Shown piece by piece: positions 1 through 5,901 of a stretch of 6,398 bases of DNA. Below the pieces are notes generated by a model. That model searched no databases, had not been told where the DNA came from, and saw only the letters and a program-made list of their open reading frames with translations. The position numbers were made by a program, and so were the translations under genes. Position 1 is the stretch's first letter. Each line of letters starts with the position of its first letter. This stretch comes from an uncultured Bacteroidales bacterium (lineage in GTDB: Bacteria; Bacteroidota; Bacteroidia; Bacteroidales; Marinilabiliaceae). The DNA lies in contig CALAUL010000067.1 in the NCBI GenBank assembly GCA_937892255.1, positions 1-6,398 on the forward strand. Direction: 5' to 3'.

Positions 1-187
1 CGTTCTCATTGAGGTTAACCATAGCGTCCCACCAATACTTCTTAATGTTGTTTTTGAGTTCAACGCCGTTCTGACCATAGTCATACACTGCGCCAAGACC
101 ATCGTAAATCTCTGATGATGGAAATACGAAACCATACTCCTTACAGTGACTTACAAGTTTTTTGAATACATCTTCTTGTGCTGCCAT
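1..187 (-). CDS. glyS: Glycyl-tRNA synthetase, N-terminal fragment (gene runs off the left edge)
   Basis: Minus-strand coding region whose ATG is at 187-185. It leaves the window after 62 complete codons, so only the N-terminus is visible. My translation begins MAAQEDVFKKLVSHCKEYGF and continues through SSEIYDGLGAVYDYGQNG to NIKKYWWDAMV. This is the characteristic start of the single-chain, homodimeric class II GlyRS used by Bacteroidota, archaea and eukaryotes, not the separate alpha/beta type of E. coli. The family charges tRNA-Gly with glycine using ATP in the cytoplasm; the catalytic motifs 2 and 3 and the anticodon-binding domain would lie outside the window. The start is chosen because the family begins here and the upstream leader is A/T-rich (AAAAATAATAAA before ATG) with no Shine-Dalgarno, as is usual in this phylum. 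It lies 59 bp downstream of hisS on the same strand with no promoter motif between, so co-transcription is likely. Identity is confident; the symbol follows common Bacteroides usage. Confidence 0.93.
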   Translation of the reverse strand, partial: MAAQEDVFKKLVSHCKEYGFVFPSSEIYDGLGAVYDYGQNGVELKNNIKKYWWDAMVNLNEN

Positions 188-204
188 TTTATTATTTTTA
201 TGCA

Positions 205-230
205 GGAACAGAGCTTTTAACGCTCCTTCC
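205..230. other. Hairpin in the hisS-glyS intergenic gap
   Basis: GGAA (205-208) pairs with TTCC (227-230), and GAGC (211-214) pairs with GCTC (222-225). A small CA/C internal loop separates the stems and the apical loop is 7 nt. In the transcribed minus direction it is followed by TGCATAAAAATAA and not by a U-run, so it does not look like a terminator between hisS and glyS. It could be a processing or mRNA-stabilising structure in the glyS leader, or chance. On the plus strand a T-rich stretch follows, but no plus-strand gene ends here. Confidence 0.35.
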
Positions 231-246
231 TTTGTTTTTATTACGA

Positions 247-1602
247 TTATTGTTTTATCAGTGCTATTGCGTCATCTACAGAGAGCGTCTGCTGCTCGCC
301 TGTTGACATGTTCTTAAGAGTTATGCTGCCGGCTTTGCGCTCGTCTTCGCCGCATAGAGCGACGAACGATATTCCTTTCTTGTCTGCATAGCCCATCTGC
401 TTCTTCATCTTCGTCGCATCAGGGAATATCTCTGCATTGATACCTGCGGCACGAACCTGAGCAAGGGTCATCATAGAGTATAGTTCGTCTTCTCCGCCAA
501 AGTTAACGAAGAGAACTTGTGTCTTCACTACCCCATCTTTAGGGAACAAGTCTAGTTGCGTCATAACATCATAGATACGGTCTGCGCCGAAAGAGATTCC
601 CACGCCCGACATATCTTTGAGCCCGAAGATACCTGTAAGGTCATCATAACGTCCTCCGCCCGTTATTGAGCCTATCTGTACGTCATTTGCCTTAACCTCA
701 AAGATAGCTCCCGTATAGTAGTTAAGACCGCGAGCGAGCGTGAGGTCAAGTTCCACGTTAAGTGCCAATCCGAGAGCGTCGATATATCCAAAGAGCGTAT
801 CCAACTCTGCTATTCCCTTTTGTCCTGTCTCCGATGTGAGAGTCTGCTTCAAGAGAGACAACTTTTCATCACGCGAACCTGTCATAAGTAATATTGGTTG
901 CAACTTAGCCACCGCTTCGTCCGACAATCCTTTTGCCGAGAGTTCGGCATTGACATTATCAAGACCTATCTTATCAAGTTTGTCGATAGCCACCGTGATG
1001 TCTACCATGTGCTCCTCAGCTCCTATGGCCTCTGCTATACCGGCAAGAACTTTGCGATTGTTGAGTTTGAGAGTGACACTGATATTGAGCTTACGATATA
1101 CCTCATCGACTATTTGGATAAGTTCTACTTCATTGAGCAACGAATTAGAACCCACCACATCTACGTCACACTGATAAAACTCTCTGTAACGACCCTTCTG
1201 CGGACGGTCGGCACGCCACACCGGCTGTATCTGATAACGTTTAAACGGGAATGTAAGCTCACTCTGATGTTGAACGACAAAACGTGCAAAAGGCACTGTA
1301 AGGTCATAACGCAAACCCTTCTCACATATCTGTGTGGCAAGTTTCTCTGGAGAGACAGCCGTACTCTCCACATCGCTCATGAAGTTGCCCGAGTTAAGTA
1401 TCTTGAAAAGAAGTTTATCCCCCTCATCACCATACTTGCCAAGTAGCGTTGTCAAGTTCTCCATTGCCGGAGTCTCAATAGGCAAAAAACCATAACGTTG
1501 AAAGACACCTTTTATAGTATCGAATATATAATTGCGCTTCACCATCTCTACCGACGAGAAGTCACGCGTTCCCTTTGGAATACCGGGTTTTGTTATCGCC
1601 AT
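247..1602 (-). CDS. hisS: Histidyl-tRNA synthetase (HisRS)
   Basis: Complete 451-residue class II aminoacyl-tRNA synthetase; it attaches histidine to tRNA-His in the cytoplasm using ATP and acts as a homodimer. The N-terminus (IPKGTRDF, about 8-15) is the usual HisRS opening. Motif 1 lies around residues 38-58 (GFLPIETPAMENL). Motif 2 is at about 121-150 and includes the arginine of VWRADRPQKGRYREF. The histidine-specific motif RGLNYYTGAIFE is at 291-302, with R291 matching the catalytic arginine of the family. Motif 3 spans about 315-352 (GGGRYDDL, then SGVGISFGADRI). The C-terminal anticodon-binding domain runs from about 360 to 451. No key motif is missing, and the length fits Bacteroidales HisRS (about 450). 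The ATG at 1602-1600 is supported by the conserved N-terminus and by a promoter ending roughly 25 bp upstream. It precedes glyS by 59 bp on the same strand and diverges from the PAS-protein gene. Confidence 0.97.
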   Translation of the reverse strand: MAITKPGIPKGTRDFSSVEMVKRNYIFDTIKGVFQRYGFLPIETPAMENLTTLLGKYGDEGDKLLFKILNSGNFMSDVESTAVSPEKLATQICEKGLRYDLTVPFARFVVQHQSELTFPFKRYQIQPVWRADRPQKGRYREFYQCDVDVVGSNSLLNEVELIQIVDEVYRKLNISVTLKLNNRKVLAGIAEAIGAEEHMVDITVAIDKLDKIGLDNVNAELSAKGLSDEAVAKLQPILLMTGSRDEKLSLLKQTLTSETGQKGIAELDTLFGYIDALGLALNVELDLTLARGLNYYTGAIFEVKANDVQIGSITGGGRYDDLTGIFGLKDMSGVGISFGADRIYDVMTQLDLFPKDGVVKTQVLFVNFGGEDELYSMMTLAQVRAAGINAEIFPDATKMKKQMGYADKKGISFVALCGEDERKAGSITLKNMSTGEQQTLSVDDAIALIKQ

Positions 1603-1631
1603 CTGTTTCTACGTTTTTCTAATTCAGCGCA

Positions 1632-1662
1632 CAAAGTTAACACAATATCAAATTATTTCAAG
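1632..1662 (-). promoter_or_regulatory. Promoter of hisS (Bacteroidota type)
   Basis: Read on the minus strand, TAACTTTG (1639-1632) matches the Bacteroidota -7 consensus TAnnTTTG exactly. CTTG (1662-1659) lies 19 nt upstream and is a one-mismatch fit to the -33 TTTG. The start of transcription would fall near 1625, giving a leader of about 23 nt before the hisS ATG. The spacing and placement make this the best-supported promoter in the window; it probably drives hisS-glyS. Confidence 0.65.
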
Positions 1663-1710
1663 TGCGAACGACTAAGAAGTTGTTTTATTTTTAGCACAAA
1701 CAACCCATAA

Positions 1711-1728
1711 AAGCAAGATAAGCAAGAT
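1711..1728. repeat. Tandem 9-bp direct repeat in the divergent intergenic region
   Basis: AAGCAAGAT occurs twice back to back (1711-1719 and 1720-1728). It lies between the divergent hisS and PAS-protein genes and just upstream of a weak plus-strand -7-like element at 1739-1746, about where a -33 element would be. A direct-repeat operator or activator site is possible; simple slippage is equally possible. Confidence 0.4.
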
Positions 1729-1738
1729 TCGCCATGAA

Positions 1739-1746
1739 TGTATTTG
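1739..1746 (+). promoter_or_regulatory. Possible -7 element for the PAS-protein gene
   Basis: TGTATTTG differs by one base from the consensus TAnnTTTG and is the best plus-strand match I see between 1603 and 1831. No TTTG-like -33 element lies 19-20 nt upstream; the tandem AAGCAAGAT repeat occupies that place. If real, the start of transcription would be near 1753 with a leader of about 80 nt. Weak evidence. Confidence 0.25.
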
Positions 1747-1831
1747 ACAAATAACCCCCGCACTCATGTAACCAAACGAAAGCAGAATGCGTATTCACAC
1801 TATCAAAACTTAACAACTATTAACGGACAAT

Positions 1832-3193
1832 ATGAAGATTAATCTATTACTCAATATATGGAACACTGAACACACACTACTCTTCATCATAGGCTTGTTG
1901 TGTGTTTTTATCGTTGTATATGTTGTATTACTTCTCTTTCATAAATACGGGCACGTAAACTTCGCACGTATTGGTTCGTCGTGGGACAACACTCGCGAAA
2001 TGATGAACGACTCCGATTTCTTCATGGACATCATGGGCGGTGTACCTTGGAAATGGGACCTGCAATCCAACCGCATAACTATAAACTACAACCACCTTCC
2101 CAACAACCACCCATTGAAACCTAAAGGCATAGTAACAGTTGCCGGCACCGAGATAGCACAACCCGAATATCGACAACAACTACTATCAAAGCTCAAAATG
2201 CTCATCGATGACAAGATTAAAGTTGTCTCTGGTGAGATGAAGATAAATGCCGACCTCTTCGGGCAAAGCTCATGGATTGAATACCATACAAGTCCTCTTG
2301 TTCGCAATGCCAAAGGCAAACCCGTCTCTCTCGCTGGAACAAGCATCATAATCAACCATAGAAGAGGCAACGCCGAAAACATCAAGATGCTAAGACAATT
2401 ACACATGGCACAAATAGCAGCCGGTATCGTCCCCTGGGTGTGGGACATTGCTTCTGACACCATAGTGTACGACCGTGAGATTGCAACACAAGTCACACCC
2501 GGAGTCAACAACAAATCAGGCAAAATAAAGGTAAAGAGCTTCGAAACGGTAAGTCCTAAGCACCTATCAAAGATACGCAACACCTTAGACAGACTTATCC
2601 GTGGCGAACGCGAGACTATAAAGATTGAGGTTGAAGACACACTATTCGGAAGCTACGGCGAAACAAAATGGACAGAATACATAGCGACAGTCCTCGAAAG
2701 AGACATCGATGGCGTCCCAACAGTTTTGACAGGTACTGCAACATGCATAGAAGAACGCAAGCAGAACGAAAAGAAACTCATGCAACACTTGGAAGACAGA
2801 CTCGAAGAAAAAGAACGCAACAGAAAAGTATGCACTCTTCTTAATGTCGTGCTTGCTCAAACAGATTGTCTGACATGGGATTGGGACTTGACAAACAAGC
2901 TTGTATCTGTAAACCTATCACATCTGAAAGAGGACAGCCCGTTGCGCTTCTTCCCCGACAAGACAACAAACCTCGAGAACGTATCAGCGATGATTCACCA
3001 CGAAGACATCGCATTACTCAACACCGAGATTGATGCCATCAGACACGGACACAAGAGAATCACCTCATTTACATGTCGCGGTAACGAAGCTCTCTTCGGA
3101 ACAAGTGTCAATATCAGCGTCGCATTCACCATCAACAGACGAAGCGAAGCTGGTGAGATAATATCTATAATAGGCGCCACAAAATTAGTATAA
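1832..3193 (+). CDS. Membrane-anchored protein with three PAS-like repeats and no output domain
   Basis: A 453-residue protein. One hydrophobic helix (about 15-36) is followed by HKYG, suggesting a short N-terminus outside and the rest in the cytoplasm. Three diverged repeats follow, at about 62-180, 190-310 and 345-453. Each opens with a W-x-WD motif (PWKWDL 72-77, PWVWDI 201-206, TWDWDL 348-353 region). The first two close with a PAC-like strand set (SSWIEYHTSPLVRN...GKPVSLAGT; TKWTEYIATVLER...GVPTVLTGT). The third closes with a version lacking the W-x-EY signature. A charged, heptad-like stretch at about 307-335 probably forms a coiled-coil linker before repeat 3. PAS domains sense ligands or mediate dimerisation, and in Bacteroidota usually precede a histidine kinase. 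Here the protein stops just after repeat 3, with no HisKA, HATPase, GGDEF or DNA-binding domain. It could be a signalling accessory subunit or a truncated sensor kinase. The ligand and partner are unknown. The ATG at 1832 is the only start giving the intact helix. Confidence 0.8.
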   Translation: MKINLLLNIWNTEHTLLFIIGLLCVFIVVYVVLLLFHKYGHVNFARIGSSWDNTREMMNDSDFFMDIMGGVPWKWDLQSNRITINYNHLPNNHPLKPKGIVTVAGTEIAQPEYRQQLLSKLKMLIDDKIKVVSGEMKINADLFGQSSWIEYHTSPLVRNAKGKPVSLAGTSIIINHRRGNAENIKMLRQLHMAQIAAGIVPWVWDIASDTIVYDREIATQVTPGVNNKSGKIKVKSFETVSPKHLSKIRNTLDRLIRGERETIKIEVEDTLFGSYGETKWTEYIATVLERDIDGVPTVLTGTATCIEERKQNEKKLMQHLEDRLEEKERNRKVCTLLNVVLAQTDCLTWDWDLTNKLVSVNLSHLKEDSPLRFFPDKTTNLENVSAMIHHEDIALLNTEIDAIRHGHKRITSFTCRGNEALFGTSVNISVAFTINRRSEAGEIISIIGATKLV

Positions 3194-3234
3194 TACGACT
3201 TCAATAGTATATAAACTCTAATTGTTTCATAATT

Positions 3235-3272
3235 ATAGCCACAACTCTCGTCTTGTACGAAGTTGTGGCTAT
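3235..3272 (+). terminator. Strong hairpin after the PAS-protein gene, probable terminator
   Basis: A perfect 12-bp stem (ATAGCCACAACT at 3235-3246, AGTTGTGGCTAT at 3261-3272) continues, after a bulged C, into 4 more pairs (TCGT/ACGA) around the loop CTTGT. It begins 42 bp after the stop codon and precedes the rnr promoter. The downstream sequence TGCATAATAG has no U-run on either strand, so termination efficiency is uncertain. It may instead protect the 3' end of the upstream mRNA. Confidence 0.55.
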
Positions 3273-3292
3273 TGCATAATAGCTTCTATTTA

Positions 3293-3302
3293 GTCATATG
3301 AC
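3293..3302. promoter_or_regulatory. 10-bp perfect palindrome upstream of the rnr promoter
   Basis: GTCATATGAC is its own reverse complement. It lies just upstream of the rnr core promoter, at roughly -46 to -37 if transcription starts near 3339. That is a plausible place for a dimeric regulator, but a 10-bp palindrome has a fair chance of occurring by accident in 190 bp. Confidence 0.25.
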
Positions 3303-3306
3303 ATCG

Positions 3307-3332
3307 TTTGTATTTCATAATTACTATATTTG
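3307..3332 (+). promoter_or_regulatory. Promoter of rnr (Bacteroidota type)
   Basis: TATATTTG (3325-3332) matches the -7 consensus TAnnTTTG exactly. The nearest TTTG (3307-3310) is only 14 nt upstream instead of the usual 19-20, so the -33 element is either non-canonical or absent. Transcription would start near 3339, leaving an A/C-rich leader of about 45 nt before the rnr ATG. Confidence 0.5.
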
Positions 3333-3383
3333 CATTACACAATGAGAACAACAACGTAGCACAACTATTAAAACAAAACAACC

Positions 3384-5768
3384 ATGGCAAAAAGAAAAGC
3401 AAATCCGGAAGAAAAGAAACTACAAAGAGTAGCCGCTATAATGAATGCACTCAACGATGCCCCCGGCATGGCATTCAACTATAAACAGATTACCGAACTC
3501 ATAGGTCTTAAGAGTAAGAACGACCGTATGGAGATACAGGACTGCTTATTTGACATGGCAGCTCAAGGTATGATAGAAGAAACAATAGCAGGTAAATACA
3601 AAGCCAAACTATCAGGTTCTACAGGCATCATCGGCACTGTAGACATGACATTGAGTGGCTATGCATATATAGTACTCGACGATGAGTCTAAAAAGAGACT
3701 TGACACAGAAGATGACATCTTCGTTGCACATAAGAACCTCAATAGCGCACTGCACGGCGACAAAGTAGAGATACGCACTTTTGCCTCTAAAAAAGGACGT
3801 CACATGATAGAGGGCGAAGTAATAACGATACTAAAGCGTAAGAGAGAGCGATTCGTAGGACGCGTAGAAGTACATACTCACTCCACTTACCTCGTCGTTG
3901 ACCAACGCATCACCGGCGGACGTGACATCATCATACAGCCGGAAAAGACGCTCAACGCACAAGATGGTCAAAAGGCAATAGCCAAGATTCTCACATGGCC
4001 TGAAGGTCAACAAAACCCAATAGGAGAGATAGTAGAGATAATAGGACAGACAGGCGACAACAACACTGAGATGCACGCCATACTTGCAGAGTTCGGATTA
4101 CCATCGTCATATCCGGAAAGTGTCGCCCAAGATGCCGAGAGTATCGAACCGGGTATCACTAAGGATGAAGTGGCACGACGTAGAGATATGCGCGGTATCA
4201 CAACATTTACTATCGACCCCGCCGATGCTAAAGACTTCGACGACGCACTATCTATACAACATCTTCCTAATGGCAATTGGGAAGTAGGTATACATATAGC
4301 CGACGTAACTCACTACGTAACACCAGATAGCTCCATAGAAGAAGAAGGATACAAACGCGCCACTTCTATCTACCTTGTAGACAGAACAATCCCTATGCTG
4401 CCTGAGAGACTATCCAACTTCATATGTTCGCTTCGACCCAACGAAGAAAAACTCACATTCTCCGTCATCGTTGAAATGAACGACGAAGCAGATGTCCTCA
4501 ACACTCAAATAACAAAGACCGTCATCTGCTCCAACAGACGCTTCACCTACGAAGAGGCTCAAGAAATAATAGAAGGTGCCGACGGAGACTACAAAGACGA
4601 GATACTACAGATGAACGACCTCGCTCAAAAACTACGCAAGAGACGTTTCGAGAAAGGCGCTATCAACTTCGAACGTTCAGAAGTGCGCTTTAATATAGAT
4701 GAGACAGGAAAACCAGTATCAGTATATTTCAAAGAGTCTAAAGAAGCCAACAAACTAATCGAAGAGTTCATGCTCCTCGCCAATCGTCGCGTAGCTGAGA
4801 CAATAGGAACAGACGAAATAAACACAACCAAACGCAAACGTACGCCCAAGACTTTCGTATATCGCGTCCATGACCTACCCAACGAAGAGAAATTCAACAA
4901 ATTCGCTACGTTCGTCAGACGCTTTGGCTATGAAGCTTCACCTAAAAAAGGCGAACAAATCAACAATGCCGTAAACCGTATACTACATGAAGTCAAAGGT
5001 AAAGGCGAACAAAATCTCGTTGAGATATTAGCCGTACGAACTATGGCTAAAGCTGTCTACACCACAAAAAACATTGGACACTACGGCTTAGCCTTTGACT
5101 ACTACACTCATTTCACATCTCCTATACGACGCTACCCCGACATGATGGTACACCGACTACTCTTCAGCTATCTCAACGGCGGACGAAGCGAAAAAGCAGA
5201 AAAATACGAAGAGATGTGCAAACACTCTTCCGAACAAGAGATATTAGCCTCTGAAGCAGAACGCGCCTCTATAAAATACAAACAAGTAGAATTCCTAATA
5301 GACCATATCGGAGAAGAGTTTGACGCAACGATATCAGGCGTTACGGAATGGGGTATATTCGCCGAAATAGACGAAAACCACTGCGAAGGCATGATACCAC
5401 TACGCGACCTCGAAGACGATAACTACTACTTCGACGAAGACAACTACTGTGTCGTAGGACGTAACACCAACCGCAAATACCAACTCGGTGACAACATCAA
5501 GATACGTATTGCCAATGCCAACCTCGAGAAGAAACAACTCGACTTCACGATTGCCGGTTCGCCACTGAAGCCGATAGAGATACAGAACATGAACCTCCGC
5601 AACAAAGGCGAACGCCCGGGTATTTCAACTCCATCGGCTTTTGACAAGTCGGAGTCTAAGAAAAACAAGGCAAACGGCAAACCGCCTAAAAGCGTCCTCC
5701 GAAAAGCTAAGAAAAGCAAAGACAAAAGCAAAGACAAAGGAAAGAAAAAAGGTAAGAAACGTAAGTAA
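3384..5768 (+). CDS. rnr: Ribonuclease R, 3'-5' exoribonuclease of the RNase II/RNB family
   Basis: A 794-residue processive, Mg-dependent 3'-to-5' exoribonuclease; the family degrades structured RNA, including rRNA fragments, defective tRNA and mRNA. Domains in order: N-terminal winged-helix region (about 10-75), cold-shock domain 1 (about 80-140, with GIIGTVD and SGYAYIVLDD), cold-shock domain 2 (about 155-225), catalytic RNB domain (about 262-600), and S1 domain (about 643-727, TISGVTEWGIFAEID). The metal-binding aspartates are D278, D284, D286 and D287 in TIDPADAKDFDDA. The second conserved RNB block is HFTSPIRRYPDMMVHR (576-591). After S1 comes a lysine-rich, low-complexity tail (about 735-794), probably disordered and RNA-binding. 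All catalytic residues appear intact. The domain order with two cold-shock domains, a winged helix and a basic tail separates RNase R from RNase II. The ATG at 3384 has an A-rich leader and no Shine-Dalgarno. It is likely a single-gene transcript between its own promoter and terminator. Confidence 0.96.
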   Translation: MAKRKANPEEKKLQRVAAIMNALNDAPGMAFNYKQITELIGLKSKNDRMEIQDCLFDMAAQGMIEETIAGKYKAKLSGSTGIIGTVDMTLSGYAYIVLDDESKKRLDTEDDIFVAHKNLNSALHGDKVEIRTFASKKGRHMIEGEVITILKRKRERFVGRVEVHTHSTYLVVDQRITGGRDIIIQPEKTLNAQDGQKAIAKILTWPEGQQNPIGEIVEIIGQTGDNNTEMHAILAEFGLPSSYPESVAQDAESIEPGITKDEVARRRDMRGITTFTIDPADAKDFDDALSIQHLPNGNWEVGIHIADVTHYVTPDSSIEEEGYKRATSIYLVDRTIPMLPERLSNFICSLRPNEEKLTFSVIVEMNDEADVLNTQITKTVICSNRRFTYEEAQEIIEGADGDYKDEILQMNDLAQKLRKRRFEKGAINFERSEVRFNIDETGKPVSVYFKESKEANKLIEEFMLLANRRVAETIGTDEINTTKRKRTPKTFVYRVHDLPNEEKFNKFATFVRRFGYEASPKKGEQINNAVNRILHEVKGKGEQNLVEILAVRTMAKAVYTTKNIGHYGLAFDYYTHFTSPIRRYPDMMVHRLLFSYLNGGRSEKAEKYEEMCKHSSEQEILASEAERASIKYKQVEFLIDHIGEEFDATISGVTEWGIFAEIDENHCEGMIPLRDLEDDNYYFDEDNYCVVGRNTNRKYQLGDNIKIRIANANLEKKQLDFTIAGSPLKPIEIQNMNLRNKGERPGISTPSAFDKSESKKNKANGKPPKSVLRKAKKSKDKSKDKGKKKGKKRK
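5712..5735 (+). repeat. In-frame 12-bp tandem duplication in the rnr tail
   Basis: AAAAGCAAAGAC occurs twice in succession (5712-5723, 5724-5735) and encodes KSKD-KSKD at residues 777-784. Being a multiple of three, copy-number change by slippage would keep the frame. It lies in the basic, low-complexity tail, where length variation is probably tolerated. Confidence 0.6.
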
Positions 5769-5790
5769 CTATCCACGAACCAACAATAGC

Positions 5791-5821
5791 AAGAGGGACC
5801 ATATAGTCCCTCTTTTCTTTT
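5791..5821 (+). terminator. Intrinsic terminator of rnr
   Basis: A 9-bp perfect stem (AAGAGGGAC 5791-5799, GTCCCTCTT 5806-5814) with the 6-nt loop CATATA is followed by the T-rich run TTCTTTT (5815-5821). It lies 22 bp after the rnr stop codon. This is a textbook Rho-independent terminator for the plus strand. Confidence 0.9.
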
Positions 5822-5834
5822 GTCCGAAAGTACA

Positions 5835-5866
5835 GAGCGCACCCAACATCAATGCCGAGTGCGCTC
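5835..5866 (-). terminator. Hairpin after the BspA-like gene, probable terminator
   Basis: GAGCGCAC (5835-5842) and GTGCGCTC (5859-5866) form an 8-bp GC-rich perfect stem with a 16-nt loop. It lies 35 bp beyond the minus-strand stop at 5902, where the terminator of that gene is expected. The minus-strand tail TGTACTTTCGG is only weakly T-rich, so it is less canonical than the rnr terminator 14 bp away. Confidence 0.55.
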
Positions 5867-5901
5867 ATTTGTATACACTTTATCGTTTTATCTTACTTCC
5901 C

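Noticed and set aside
205..240. Hairpin followed by a T-rich stretch on the plus strand, as an intrinsic terminator
   Set aside because: No plus-strand gene ends here, and in the transcribed minus direction there is no U-run. Kept only as an intergenic hairpin.
740..1446. Plus-strand open frames of 144 and 182 codons (740-1174 and 898-1446)
   Set aside because: They lie antisense within hisS, whose product has every family motif. Their translations are low-complexity (S/R/T/L-rich) with no recognisable domain or start signal.
1734..1754. Six-codon frame (MNVFDK) in the leader of the PAS-protein gene, as a possible leader peptide
   Set aside because: It overlaps the candidate -7 element, has no ribosome-binding signal and no attenuator-like structure after it.
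2086..2640. Minus-strand open frame of 184 codons inside the PAS-protein gene
   Set aside because: It is antisense to a coherent repeat-containing protein, and the translation shows no domain or promoter. The openness follows from codon bias of the real gene.
3194..3383. A frameshifted kinase domain after the PAS-protein gene
   Set aside because: The 190 bp after the stop are AT-rich, with hairpin and promoter signals. I see no kinase motif in any frame, and there is too little room for a HisKA/HATPase region before rnr.
5444..5842. Minus-strand open frame of 132 codons with leucine/phenylalanine-rich stretches resembling membrane helices
   Set aside because: The hydrophobic run is the complement of the lysine-rich rnr tail (AAA/AAG read as TTT/CTT), so the apparent membrane segments are an artefact.
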